From: Stenotrophomonas maltophilia
GTDB lineage: Bacteria > Pseudomonadota > Gammaproteobacteria > Xanthomonadales > Xanthomonadaceae
Direction: 5' to 3'
Length of the DNA stretch: 64,000 bases
Assembly: GCF_002138415.1 (NCBI RefSeq)
Contig: NZ_CP015612.1
Coordinates: 2,334,001 to 2,398,000, forward strand
Each line of letters opens with the position of its first letter. The first letter of the stretch is position 1. Made by a program: the position numbers and the translations under genes. This document shows positions 33,304-41,718 of this stretch, piece by piece. The notes under the pieces were generated by a model, which saw nothing but the letters and a program-made list of their open reading frames with translations, did not search any database and was not told the DNA's origin.

Positions 33304-33999
33304 ATGTCCCGTTTCCCCTTCGAAGCCGTGCTGTTCGACTGCGACGGCGTGCTCGTCGATTCCGAGCCACTGGTGGCCCGCGTGCTTTCGGAAATGCTGA
33401 CCGAGCGCGGCTGGCCGCTGACTCCGGCGCAGGCTGGCGAGGTGTTCCTGGGCCAGTCCGTGGCCCATCTGGCCGGCCTGATCGAAGAGCGCACCGGCAA
33501 GCCGTTCACCGAGGAATGGCTGGAAGAATTCCGCCAGCAGCGCAACCGGGCGCTGGAGCGTGACCTGGTTGCGATCCAGGGCGCACCTGAGGCTGTGCGC
33601 GCGATCAGCGCCGCCACCGGCGGGCGCATCGCCTGTGCCTCCGGCGCCGATCTGCACAAGGTGAAGCTGCAGCTGGGCAAGGTCGGCATCCTTGATGCCT
33701 TCGGAGCCCATGTGTTCAGTGGCCAGGACATGCCCAATACCAAACCGCATCCGGATGTCTATCTGGCCGCGGCCGCTGCGCTGGGCGTGGATCCGAAGCG
33801 CTGCGCGGTGATCGAGGACACCGTGACCGGCGCCACTGCGGGCGTTGCCGCAGGCGCCACCGTGTTCGGCTTCAGTGAAGGCGGTCCGCACCACAGTACG
33901 CCGGAGGCGCTGCGTGCCGCAGGTGCGCAGGCGATCTTCCAGCGCATGGACCAGCTGCCCGCCCTGCTTGCCGCCTACGCAGTGGATACCGTCGCCTGA
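33304..33999 (+). CDS. HAD-family phosphatase (HAD-IA, beta-phosphoglucomutase-like)
   Basis: A 231-residue cytoplasmic HAD hydrolase. Motif I is VLFDCDGVLVDSE with nucleophile Asp12 and acid/base Asp14; motif II is CASGADLHKVKLQL; the motif III Lys is in NTKPHPDVYLAAA and motif IV in CAVIEDTVTG. A helical cap covers about 20-85. Family members dephosphorylate sugar phosphates, phosphoglycolate or similar metabolites. Substrate is not readable. It stands alone on the plus strand; the next two genes are on the other strand. Confidence 0.9.
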   Translation: MSRFPFEAVLFDCDGVLVDSEPLVARVLSEMLTERGWPLTPAQAGEVFLGQSVAHLAGLIEERTGKPFTEEWLEEFRQQRNRALERDLVAIQGAPEAVRAISAATGGRIACASGADLHKVKLQLGKVGILDAFGAHVFSGQDMPNTKPHPDVYLAAAAALGVDPKRCAVIEDTVTGATAGVAAGATVFGFSEGGPHHSTPEALRAAGAQAIFQRMDQLPALLAAYAVDTVA

Positions 34000-34005
34000 C
34001 CCTGC

Positions 34006-34236
34006 TCAGCCCGCAGCGCCCAGTGCGGCGCTGCGGCGCTTTCCGGTGTAGTGCAACGCGAACAGGTACAGGCCGGTGAACAGTTGCAGGAACAGTGGCG
34101 GCAGCGGCGAATAGGTGATCCACGCCGCAGGCTCGCCCTGCCCCAACCCACGCGCCACGAAGTTGGCGACCACGGCCAGGGTGAACACGATCGAGGTCCA
34201 ACGATGCACGGGCCGTGCCCAGGCACCGCGGCTCAT
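34006..34236 (-). CDS. Small two-helix membrane protein, hypothetical
   Basis: A 76-residue inner-membrane protein with two helices (TSIVFTLAVVANFVARGLG and LFLQLFTGLYLFALHY) and a basic C-terminus (GKRRSAALG). Its start overlaps the VOC gene's stop by four bases (ATGA on the minus strand), so the two are translated together. No function is known to me. Confidence 0.75.
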   Translation of the reverse strand: MSRGAWARPVHRWTSIVFTLAVVANFVARGLGQGEPAAWITYSPLPPLFLQLFTGLYLFALHYTGKRRSAALGAAG

Positions 34237-34658
34237 TGCCGACGCCTCGCCTCGGAACGGGCCTCGATCATCTTCCAGCCATTGCCCGATGGGTCGCGGA
34301 ATCCGGCGTCCACGGCGCCATAGCGCTCGATCGGCTCCTGGGTGAATTCCACGCCCTGTGCCAGCCATTGCGTATAGCGCGCCTGGCAGTCATCCACGGC
34401 CAGCACCAGGGGCGGCATTGCGCCTTTGGCCACCAGCTGCCGCAACGCCTGCGCCGTGGCTGCGTCGTGGGTGGGCGGGCCTGGCACGAACAGGCCCAGC
34501 TGGAAACCGTCCTGGCCCGGGCTGCGTACCGTCAGCCAGCGGTAACTGCCGTTGCGTACATCGGTATGCACTTCGAAGCCGAGCTTGCCAACGTAGAATG
34601 CGAGTGCTTCATCCTGGTCGCGCACATATAGGCCGACCGTGTTCACAGTGTTCGTCAT
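34233..34658 (-). CDS. VOC-family (glyoxalase/bleomycin-resistance-like) protein
   Basis: A 141-residue protein with two betaalphabetabetabeta units: TVGLYVRDQDEALAFYVGKLGFEV at the N-terminus, and later DDCQARYTQWLAQGVEFTQEP and YGAVDAGFRDPSGNGWKMIEA, the last giving the conserved DPDGN-like turn and metal Glu. Proteins of this group bind small molecules or perform metal-assisted lyase, isomerase or dioxygenase chemistry; many are uncharacterised. The start at 34658 follows GGGAGG, better than upstream options. It is coupled to the small membrane protein gene. Confidence 0.87.
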   Translation of the reverse strand: MTNTVNTVGLYVRDQDEALAFYVGKLGFEVHTDVRNGSYRWLTVRSPGQDGFQLGLFVPGPPTHDAATAQALRQLVAKGAMPPLVLAVDDCQARYTQWLAQGVEFTQEPIERYGAVDAGFRDPSGNGWKMIEARSEARRRQ

Positions 34659-34766
34659 GGGACCTCCCTCTGGTGGGGTCCACGTTAGCAACCCGTTACC
34701 GGCGGCGCTTCTCCAAAACTGCGGCATCGGACGGCGACCGTCCACATGAATGCGGGAATGCGTGAT

Positions 34767-34800
34767 AGTGCGCATTTTCAAGAAATATTAAGTGCGCATT
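34767..34800. repeat. Direct repeat of AGTGCGCATT upstream of the fusion gene
   Basis: AGTGCGCATT occurs at 34767-34776 and again at 34791-34800, 24 bp apart, close to two helical turns. The intervening DNA is AT-rich (AAGAAATATTA). Position, 100-130 bp before the fusion gene, suggests an activator site or promoter architecture. Confidence 0.4.
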
Positions 34801-34801
34801 A

Positions 34802-34817
34802 TGTGATATCAATCACT
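34802..34817 (+). promoter_or_regulatory. Clp/CRP-type (or FNR-type) binding site
   Basis: TGTGA-TATCAA-TCACT at 34802-34817 matches the CRP/Clp consensus TGTGA-N6-TCACA with one mismatch. The centre also resembles an FNR box (TTGAT-N4-ATCAA) with one mismatch in each half (GTGAT ATCA ATCAC). It lies 79 bp before the fusion gene start. Clp is the global CRP homologue of Xanthomonadaceae and responds to c-di-GMP. Which regulator binds is open. Confidence 0.55.
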
Positions 34818-34895
34818 CAAAGCGTTTCAGCAGGCGTGCGATAAGGGCCGCGACTCCCCACCCCGCTGCACTTCTGCACCTCCCTGGAGCGCGCC

Positions 34896-37373
34896 ATGCA
34901 GGATGTCTCGCCACACCAATGCAAGGTGGTATCCGAACGAAACTGGTCGCTCAGCACCTTCATGGAATTCTATGAGCGCGTGCTGAGCCCACGAATATTC
35001 CGTCCCTACGGAAAACTGCTGGCGCAGGAGATCGCTGCGGATATCCGTGCAGCACCCGGTGCCACCGACATCCTGGAAGTCGCCTGTGGAACAGGGGTGA
35101 TAACGGCCAACCTGTACCAGGACCTGGCCAAGCCGCTGGGCCTCCGACTGGTCGCCACGGACCTGTCGGCGATCGCGGTGGACGTGGCCCGGAACATATT
35201 GAGCGCCGAGCTCCAACGCGACGTCCCACTGATTCCCGATGTCGACATGGCCGAGCTGCCCTTCGCGGACAACAGCTTCGACATCATCGTGTGTGGTTTC
35301 GGCTTGATGTTCCCTCCCGACAAGGCCCGGGTTGCACGCGAATTCAGGCGCGTACTTCGCCCAGGAGGCAGGGTCTACGCTACGGCGTTCCACTACAACC
35401 AGTTGTTTGAACTGGTACGCCAGCAGTCGCAGAGGCACTTCGGCATGCCATCGCGATTGATGGATGCGGCCCTGAGCCTGACCGATCCGTCCCCCATCAC
35501 GCGCGCCTTCGCGATCGAGGGGCTGGACCGCAGCGACGGTGAATGCGCCGCGCTGCGCCCGCTCGCGTTCTCGCTTGGCGAAGCTGATGCCCGCGAGTTC
35601 CTCTTCAACGCGTGCATCCTGCTGGAGGAGTTCAATCAGTGCGATACCCCCAGCCGGGAACGCTATCTCGATGCGATGATGGAGGCGATCCATGTACAGG
35701 TCCCCGACCAGTGCTATCGGGTGGAGGCCTGGCTGATACGCGGCACGGTGGGTCCGACGGGCGTGGCCCAGCCAACGGTAATTCCGCCCGCTGATTTCCG
35801 GCCCTTGCTCGAGTTCCGCAACCTCTCGCGCCTGACGACGTCGCCGTGCCCTGTGGGCTCGCAAGCTCCATCCTGCGCGCAGGCCGTGACAGCCTTCCAC
35901 GATGCCAAGGTACAGTTCCTCGCCGACCATCCCGCTTATCCCGAGCACCAGGTCGAGGCAATGCGCCAGCAGGAGTACGCGCGGCTGGATGAGCAACAAG
36001 TGACCTACCTGGATCATGTTGGCGGAACGCTGCCACCTGACAGCCTGCTTGAGCAGGACTACCAGGCGCTCAAGAAGACCATTCTCGGCAATCCGCACAG
36101 TGGATCGAAGGCGTCCCATGCTGCCTACCAGAAGGCCTGCGATGAGATCTACGCCTTCTTCGGATGCACGTCGGAGGAGTACGAGATCATCTTTACCGCC
36201 AATGCCAGCAGTGCGATCCGGCTGGTGGCCGAATCATTCCCCTTCCAGCAGGGTTCGCAGCTACTGCTGACCAAGGACAACCATACATCGGTGCATGGCT
36301 TGCGGGAGTACGCCACCTCGAAGGGGGCGATGGTGAAGTACATCCCCCTGGACGATGACCTGCTGCTGCATGACGGGCTGATGGAGCGTGCGTTGCAACG
36401 GCTCCAGCGCGGTGCGCCGCACCTGCTGGCATTCCCGGCGCAGTCCAATGCGACCGGCGTCCGCCACGATCTGGCGTGGATCGGGAAGGCCCAGCAGCAG
36501 GGCGCGTGGGTGCTGTGTGATGCGGCGGCCTGGGTTCCGCAATCACGACTGGACTGCACGATCCATCGTCCCGACTTTGTCGTAGCGTCCTTCTACAAGA
36601 TCTTCGGCTACCCCACCGGCGCAGGTTGCCTGCTCGCCCGACGGGCCGCCCTCGGCATGCTAAAGCCCCCCTCCTTCGCGGGCGGAGGCGTCTGCTACTA
36701 CTCGGGACCGTGGTCGCCCACCGACCGCCTGCTCTACCGCGACGCCGGCCAGCGTTTCGAAGTGGGCACGCCCAACTATGCGGCCTTCCCTGCGATCGCC
36801 AGAGGCTTCGAGTTCATCGCCGCGATGGGCGGCGTAGAAGCGCTGGCCAAGCGCTCAAGCGCCCTGGCGGCGTGGACAGACGCGCGATTGTCATCCCTTC
36901 GCCACCGCATCAAGGGTGATCTGCCGCTGTGCCGGATCTATGGGCCGCCTCCCGCGCTGAAGGGCGCAACACTGATGCTGAACTTCTTCGACTGCTATGG
37001 CTCGATCATGCCGCACGCACGCATCAAGCGCGCCGCAGAGCGTTTCGGCATAACCCTGCGCAACGGCTGTTTCTGCAACCTCGGTGCCGTGCAGCAGGCG
37101 ACCTACGCCACGGCAGGCGCCGAACACTGTGAACTGGACAAGACCGGGAAGATCCTCGACTGCAAGACCTTCGACGAGAAGATCCTCGAGAAGGGAGATT
37201 GTGGTGCGGTCAGGATTTCATTCGGGCTCGGATCCAATTTCGCCGACGCCTACCGCTTCTGCCTGTTCGCCAGCTGCCTGCTGGATACTGATGTTTCCGG
37301 GCTGGAGGACCCGGCAGAGGAGACGCCAGCGGAGACAGCGGACACGCTGATCGCCGGCACCGTGCCAGCCTGA
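34896..37373 (+). CDS. Fusion: SAM-dependent methyltransferase + class V PLP domain like Moco sulfurase (NifS-type)
   Basis: An 825-residue two-domain protein. Residues 1-300 are a class I methyltransferase: motif I LEVACGTGVITANL near 61-72, DLSAIAVDVAR, and the post-motif FDIIVCGFGLMFPP. Residues 365-800 are a class V aminotransferase/NifS fold close to the N-terminal domain of eukaryotic molybdenum cofactor sulfurase (MOCOS/ABA3): a TYLDHVGGTLPPDSL start, PLP-binding Lys near 567 in FVVASFYKIFGYPTGAG, and RNGCFCNLGAVQ near 721, equivalent to the persulfide Cys region RTGCFCNPGAC. The MOSC domain of MOCOS is absent. Such domains mobilise sulfur from cysteine; joined to a methyltransferase it could make an S-methylated product, but this is speculation. 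It is monocistronic and has a Clp/FNR-like site upstream; GC is somewhat lower than its neighbours. Confidence 0.85.
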   Translation: MQDVSPHQCKVVSERNWSLSTFMEFYERVLSPRIFRPYGKLLAQEIAADIRAAPGATDILEVACGTGVITANLYQDLAKPLGLRLVATDLSAIAVDVARNILSAELQRDVPLIPDVDMAELPFADNSFDIIVCGFGLMFPPDKARVAREFRRVLRPGGRVYATAFHYNQLFELVRQQSQRHFGMPSRLMDAALSLTDPSPITRAFAIEGLDRSDGECAALRPLAFSLGEADAREFLFNACILLEEFNQCDTPSRERYLDAMMEAIHVQVPDQCYRVEAWLIRGTVGPTGVAQPTVIPPADFRPLLEFRNLSRLTTSPCPVGSQAPSCAQAVTAFHDAKVQFLADHPAYPEHQVEAMRQQEYARLDEQQVTYLDHVGGTLPPDSLLEQDYQALKKTILGNPHSGSKASHAAYQKACDEIYAFFGCTSEEYEIIFTANASSAIRLVAESFPFQQGSQLLLTKDNHTSVHGLREYATSKGAMVKYIPLDDDLLLHDGLMERALQRLQRGAPHLLAFPAQSNATGVRHDLAWIGKAQQQGAWVLCDAAAWVPQSRLDCTIHRPDFVVASFYKIFGYPTGAGCLLARRAALGMLKPPSFAGGGVCYYSGPWSPTDRLLYRDAGQRFEVGTPNYAAFPAIARGFEFIAAMGGVEALAKRSSALAAWTDARLSSLRHRIKGDLPLCRIYGPPPALKGATLMLNFFDCYGSIMPHARIKRAAERFGITLRNGCFCNLGAVQQATYATAGAEHCELDKTGKILDCKTFDEKILEKGDCGAVRISFGLGSNFADAYRFCLFASCLLDTDVSGLEDPAEETPAETADTLIAGTVPA

Positions 37374-37417
37374 TGCTCTGCGAGGGCCACTCCCTCAGGC
37401 GCATCGCGGGAGGTTGC

Positions 37418-37879
37418 TTACGCGAAGCGTTCGCTGGCAACTGCGGCGCGACGGCGCTTTTCCAGCACCGCAATGTTCAAGTCCGGGCGCTGCGCGGCAC
37501 GTGCGTGGCATTCCGGCACGCTGGCCGACGCCGCCTGGCCTGCACGCTCACGCTCACGCACATTGCCCGGGCTGCCACCGGTGATGTCTCGGAAGATGCG
37601 GCCAAAGGTACCCAGGCTGCTCCACCCGGTCTGCGCGGCGATTTCGGTGACCGGCAGGTCGGTGTCACGCAACATCGCCACGGCCCGTTCGATGCGCCGG
37701 CTGAGAAGATACCGATGCGGCGGCAGGCCGAATGCCTGCTTGAAAGAGCGCGCGAAATGCGCCGGCGACACCGCACTGACCTCGGCCAGGCGCGTGACTG
37801 GCCATTCCTCATGGCTGGCCCGGTCCATCCGATCCTTGGCACGCAGCAGGCGTCGCAGCAGTTCGGGGCTCTGGTTCAC
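37418..37879 (-). CDS. AraC-family transcriptional regulator (DNA-binding domain only)
   Basis: A 153-residue protein consisting almost only of the AraC double helix-turn-helix (residues about 8-105: VTRLAEVSAVSPAHFARSF and VTEIAAQTGWSSLGTFGRIF). The usual N-terminal ligand domain is missing; instead there is a basic, Arg-rich tail to residue 153. The start overlaps the LysR stop by four bases (ATGA), so they are co-translated. It may act with the LysR protein on the divergent genes at 38894-40812. Confidence 0.85.
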   Translation of the reverse strand: MNQSPELLRRLLRAKDRMDRASHEEWPVTRLAEVSAVSPAHFARSFKQAFGLPPHRYLLSRRIERAVAMLRDTDLPVTEIAAQTGWSSLGTFGRIFRDITGGSPGNVRERERAGQAASASVPECHARAAQRPDLNIAVLEKRRRAAVASERFA

Positions 37880-38802
37880 GGCGTCACCGCTTGCGCCAGA
37901 TGATGGCGTGCTGCGTGCCGTGCCTCGGCGGCCTGTTCGACCAACCAGTCACGGAATGCGATGACCTTGGCGCTGCCACTCCGCGCTGCGGGGGCCACGA
38001 ACCAGAAGCTGCGACCGTCGCTGGCGACACCCGGATGCGCCTGCACCAGACGCCCGCTCTCCAGCTCGGCCTGGAACAGGATCGGCGAACCGATGGCGAT
38101 GCCCTGCCCTGCGATCGCGGCGCCGACATCCAGATGCTCGACGGCGAAGGGCGTGACCAGACTCCCCGGTGCCGGCGGTGGAAGGTGCCCGTGCGCGGCG
38201 AACCACAGGGCCCACCAGTCCGCCCGACCAAGCAGGGGAATCTCCAACGCGGTGCTGCCCAGCCCAAGCGCCGCCGGCAGCAGCGCCGGCGCACACAACG
38301 GCATGAAAACGCTGGGGAACAAGGGCGTGGCCTGCAGCGCAGGCCACTCGCCATGCCCGTTGCGGATGGCGGCATCGAAGTGGCCGGCGGCCAGATCCTG
38401 TGGCTCTGCCGACAGATCCAGTTCCAGCAGGAGCTGCCGATGGCGGGCGCGGAACGTACCCAGCCGCGGCGTCAACCAACTTGTGCCCAGCGTTGGCAGT
38501 ACGGACAGGCGCAGCCGCGCCGCATCCATGCCAGCGGCGCGCATGAAGCTGGCGCGTAGTGCGTCGAATGCCCGGGTGGCTTCCTGCGCGACGCTGGCAC
38601 CCACCACCGTCAGTTCCACGTGCTGTGCGTGGCGCAGGAACAGGCAGGTACCGGTCTGGGTCTCCAGCCGCCGCACGTGATAGCTCACCGATGCCGCAGT
38701 GGTGTCGAGCTCTTCGGCGGCACGGGCGAAACTGCCCAGCCGCGCCGCCGCCTCGAAGGCGCGGATGGCGGCAAGCGATGGCAGCTGTCGTTGGGTGACC
38801 AT
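37876..38802 (-). CDS. LysR-family transcriptional regulator (GcvA-like)
   Basis: A 308-residue LysR regulator with the winged-helix domain at 1-65 (PSLAAIRAFEAAARLGSFARAAEELDTTAASVSYHVRRLE, given here in its two halves around the recognition helix) and a periplasmic-binding-like effector domain from about 95 on. It is divergent from the Tat-exported gene 38894 across 91 bp and is translationally coupled to the AraC gene. By the usual LysR arrangement its likely target is the divergent pair; the ligand is unknown. Confidence 0.9.
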   Translation of the reverse strand: MVTQRQLPSLAAIRAFEAAARLGSFARAAEELDTTAASVSYHVRRLETQTGTCLFLRHAQHVELTVVGASVAQEATRAFDALRASFMRAAGMDAARLRLSVLPTLGTSWLTPRLGTFRARHRQLLLELDLSAEPQDLAAGHFDAAIRNGHGEWPALQATPLFPSVFMPLCAPALLPAALGLGSTALEIPLLGRADWWALWFAAHGHLPPPAPGSLVTPFAVEHLDVGAAIAGQGIAIGSPILFQAELESGRLVQAHPGVASDGRSFWFVAPAARSGSAKVIAFRDWLVEQAAEARHAARHHLAQAVTP

Positions 38803-38893
38803 AAGTGTGGCTTAGCCTGAGCCCCGATATCTGCGTGGTCAATCCCCTTCGTATCCGCAACGATGGAGGCACCTTCGGTAGGGGATCACGCAT

Positions 38894-39934
38894 ATGGATC
38901 GACGGCAGTTCCTGGTCACCCTGGCCGCCACGGCCGCGTCCGCCGCCCTGCCCTCCGGGTGGGCCCTGGCCAGCCACAGCGAAGACTGGAAATGGTTGCA
39001 GGGCAACTGGCAGGTCCGGCACCAACGCCTGAAGGAACGCCTGGCAGGTGATACTCGCTGGGAGTCCTTCACCGGCGCCAGTGCGGTTTGGCTGACCCTG
39101 GGCGGGCTCGGCACCATCGATGACAACATCATGGCGCTGCCTTCGGGTCCCTACAGGGGCCTGGGCGTGCGTGCATTTGATCCGGTGTCTTCCACGTGGT
39201 CGATCTGGTGGATCGATGGCCGCAATCCTGCCCATATCGAAGCGCCCGTACGCGGCGGTTTCAAGGGCGATGCCGGCAGCTTCCGCGGCACCGACCGGAT
39301 CGACGGGCGCCCCATCGACGTGTGGTTCCGGTGGCACGACATCCACGGCGAGGAGCCGTGGTGGGAACAGGCATTCTCCGACGACGCCGGTGCGCACTGG
39401 GAGGTGAACTGGCGCAACTGGTTCCGCCGCACGGCTGCGGCCCCCTCGCCGCTTCCGAAGCTGCCGGATGCACCGGGCGATTTTGATTTCCTGGTGGGCC
39501 ATTGGAACGTGCGCCATCGTCGCCTGCGCGCCCGGCTGGCAGGCAGCGATGCGTGGGACGCGTTCAACGGCACCCTGCACAACTGGCCGGTACTGGGAGG
39601 ATTCGGCAACGTAGGTGACAATCTGATGGACATGCCAGGAGCGCCGCTGCGCGGCATGGGTATCCGCGCCTGGAACGCGGCTGAGCGGCACTGGCTGAGT
39701 TGGTGGCTGGATGGCCGGGAGCCGACCCGGATCGGCAGGCCACTGCGCGGTGGTTTCGAGGCCGGTGTCGGTCGCTTCTTCGGCGAAGACCAGCACGACG
39801 GACGAGCGATCCAGACGCGGGTGATCTGGTCACGCATTACCCCGCGTTCGGCGCGCTGGGAACAGGCGGCCTCGACCGATGGTGGACGCAGCTGGGAAAC
39901 CAACTGGGTCAGCGACTTCGAGCGGCAGGCATGA
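38894..39934 (+). CDS. Tat-exported protein with two tandem copies of a DUF1579-like calycin domain
   Basis: A 346-residue protein. The leader MDRRQFLVTLAATAAS carries a twin-arginine signal (RRQFL) and a hydrophobic core, so folded export to the periplasm is likely. Two related halves follow: about 30-175 (WLQGNWQVRHQRLKERLAG, WWIDGRNPAHIEAPVRGGF, WEVNWRNWF) and about 190-340 (FLVGHWNVRHRRLRARLAG, WWLDGREPTRIGRPLRGGF, WETNWVSDF). The shared motifs show internal duplication of a calycin/beta-barrel domain that binds a ligand in relatives. No catalytic residue is known to me. Its stop overlaps the next gene's start (ATGA), and it is divergent from the LysR gene. Confidence 0.8.
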   Translation: MDRRQFLVTLAATAASAALPSGWALASHSEDWKWLQGNWQVRHQRLKERLAGDTRWESFTGASAVWLTLGGLGTIDDNIMALPSGPYRGLGVRAFDPVSSTWSIWWIDGRNPAHIEAPVRGGFKGDAGSFRGTDRIDGRPIDVWFRWHDIHGEEPWWEQAFSDDAGAHWEVNWRNWFRRTAAAPSPLPKLPDAPGDFDFLVGHWNVRHRRLRARLAGSDAWDAFNGTLHNWPVLGGFGNVGDNLMDMPGAPLRGMGIRAWNAAERHWLSWWLDGREPTRIGRPLRGGFEAGVGRFFGEDQHDGRAIQTRVIWSRITPRSARWEQAASTDGGRSWETNWVSDFERQA

Positions 39935-40812
39935 AGGCGCTGCTGGCCGTGATGCTGCTGGTGTCTGCGTCGCCTTGCGCGTCTCCAACCAGGGTGCTGC
40001 AGATCGTCGGCCCGGCCGAGCGATTTGCTCCGGGCATTGCATCCACGCAGTACGACGAGATTCGACTGACCTTGAGCCCGGACGGGAAGACCGCACTGTG
40101 GTTCAGCCGCAACCGGCCCGGCGGTCCGGGCGGGTATGACATATGGGTTTCGCGCCACGACGGGCAGCGCTGGCGGCCGGCGAGGCCGGTCTCGTTCAAC
40201 ACGCCGGGACGTGACTTCGATCCCGCCTTTTCCGCCGATGGCCGCGTGGTGTATTTCTGTTCGGATCGAGCAGGCGGTCAGGGCGGCGACGATCTGTATC
40301 GGGTCAGCGTGGAGAGCAACGGCCGATTCGGGGAGCCGGTCAATCTTGGCCGCGCAGTGAACAGCGCGGCCGATGAGTTCGCGCCGATGCTCTCGCCAGA
40401 CGCAGCCACGCTGCTGTTCTCCAGCAATCGTGCAGGCGGTGCGGGTGGCCATGACCTCTACGTCGCAGCGATGGTCCGTGGTGAGGCGCAGCCCGCGCGG
40501 CCACTGCCCGGAGACCTCAATACCCCGGCGCAGGAGTTCGATGCCACCTTCCTCGGGGATGGCCGTACTGTGGTCTTTGCCCGCGCTCTCGACTTCGGCA
40601 GCGCACCGGTGCGCCAGTTCATTGCCTACGAACGTGGAGGCCGTCATGACGCGGGCCATGCATTGCCCGCGCCCTTGAACGAGACCTCCGGCGACAGCTA
40701 CGGCGCGATGCTGGATGGCTCGCACCCCGGCACGTTGACCTATTCGGCGCGGCGTGCGGACGGTGCAGGGTTGGACCTGTACCGCATCCGCTACCGGATG
40801 AAGCGCCCTTGA
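39931..40812 (+). CDS. Exported PD40/TolB-like beta-propeller protein
   Basis: A 293-residue protein with a short signal peptide (LLAVMLLVSASPCASP). It contains PD40/WD40-like repeats: SPDGKTALWFSRNRPGGPGG, SADGRVVYFCSDRAGGQGG, SPDAATLLFSSNRAGGAGG, each of the form SPDG...FSSNRxGGxGxxDLY, typical of TolB-type and peptidoglycan-associated propellers. The start at 39931 overlaps the stop of the Tat-exported gene, so the two are one unit, possibly a periplasmic sensing or binding pair. Confidence 0.87.
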   Translation: MKALLAVMLLVSASPCASPTRVLQIVGPAERFAPGIASTQYDEIRLTLSPDGKTALWFSRNRPGGPGGYDIWVSRHDGQRWRPARPVSFNTPGRDFDPAFSADGRVVYFCSDRAGGQGGDDLYRVSVESNGRFGEPVNLGRAVNSAADEFAPMLSPDAATLLFSSNRAGGAGGHDLYVAAMVRGEAQPARPLPGDLNTPAQEFDATFLGDGRTVVFARALDFGSAPVRQFIAYERGGRHDAGHALPAPLNETSGDSYGAMLDGSHPGTLTYSARRADGAGLDLYRIRYRMKRP

Positions 40813-40874
40813 AGGCGGATGTTGTCGATTCCCGGCACCCCGGTTCGTCGAGAGGATGAGTACCCCAGGAGAAA

Positions 40875-41417
40875 ATGCAGATGCCCTCCCATCAGTCCCT
40901 TGCCTGCGTTTGCGGCCAAGTCCGCCTGACCGCCACAGGCCAACCCATTGCCACCGTCGAATGCTGCTGCGACAGCTGCCGCAAGGCCGGCGCCATGCTG
41001 CAGTCGCTGCCCGGAGCACCCGAAGTACTGGGCCCGCATGGCCAGACGCTTTTCGTAATGCACCGCAAGGATCGCGTCAGCATCGATACCGGACATTCCA
41101 TGCTGCGTGCGTTGCGCTTGTCCAGCAGGGGCGGCAGCCGCCGCGTCCTGGCGGGCTGCTGCAATACGCCGCTGTTCCTGGAGTTCAGTGGCGGCCATTG
41201 GCTGAGCCTGTATGGCCTGTTGTGGCCCGCATCGGCAAGACCCGTCGTGGAGATGCGGACGATGGTCAGTGATCTTCCTGATGCATCTGTCCTTCCGGAC
41301 GATGTGCCGAACCTGCAGACCCGGTCGCTGCGGTTCTACGCACGGTTGATGAAGGCGTGGTCCGCCATGGGCTTCCGCAGCCCGCGCATCGAGGTCGCCG
41401 GAGACAGCCATGTCTGA
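40875..41417 (+). CDS. Zinc-binding GFA-like protein (DUF6151-type)
   Basis: A 180-residue cytoplasmic protein. The N-terminal CVCGQVRL and CCCDSCRKAG and a later CCNTPLF give the cysteine pattern of the GFA (glutathione-dependent formaldehyde-activating enzyme/Mss4-like) zinc fold. The C-terminal third is a helical extension. It starts after AGGAG at 40875, and its stop overlaps the next gene start by 8 bases. Function not assigned. Confidence 0.75.
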   Translation: MQMPSHQSLACVCGQVRLTATGQPIATVECCCDSCRKAGAMLQSLPGAPEVLGPHGQTLFVMHRKDRVSIDTGHSMLRALRLSSRGGSRRVLAGCCNTPLFLEFSGGHWLSLYGLLWPASARPVVEMRTMVSDLPDASVLPDDVPNLQTRSLRFYARLMKAWSAMGFRSPRIEVAGDSHV

Positions 41418-41718
41418 GCCCGAGCGGATCGAGATCGAAAGCATCACCACGCCCGGGCACATCCAGCGCGTGGATCGCGCCAAGTATCTCGCCATGCGCC
41501 ACGCCTTGCTGCAGACCCTGCCTGCGCAACCGCCAGGCCTGACCGTTGCGCAGGCCAAGCAGGCGCTGCTGCCGCACCTGCCCGTCGCCCTGTTCCCGGC
41601 AGGCGCCACCGCCGGCTGGTGGTTGAAGGCCGTGCAGCTGGACCTGGAAGCGAAGGGCGTGATCGAGCGCGTCACGGGCAAGCCGTTGCGCCTGTTCAAG
41701 CACCTGCCGGCCGGCTGA
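41410..41718 (+). CDS. Small conserved hypothetical protein (DUF6958-like)
   Basis: A 102-residue cytoplasmic protein without signal or helices for the membrane; IDRAKYLAMRHALLQTLP-like and LLPHLPVALFPAGATAGWWLKAVQLDLEAK segments suggest a winged-helix-like fold, and the C-terminus KGVIERVTGKPLRLFKH resembles a wing. It overlaps the preceding gene. Its TGA and the TCA (antisense stop) of the sigma-54 regulator touch as TGATCA at 41716-41721. Unknown function. Confidence 0.65.
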   Translation: MSEPERIEIESITTPGHIQRVDRAKYLAMRHALLQTLPAQPPGLTVAQAKQALLPHLPVALFPAGATAGWWLKAVQLDLEAKGVIERVTGKPLRLFKHLPAG

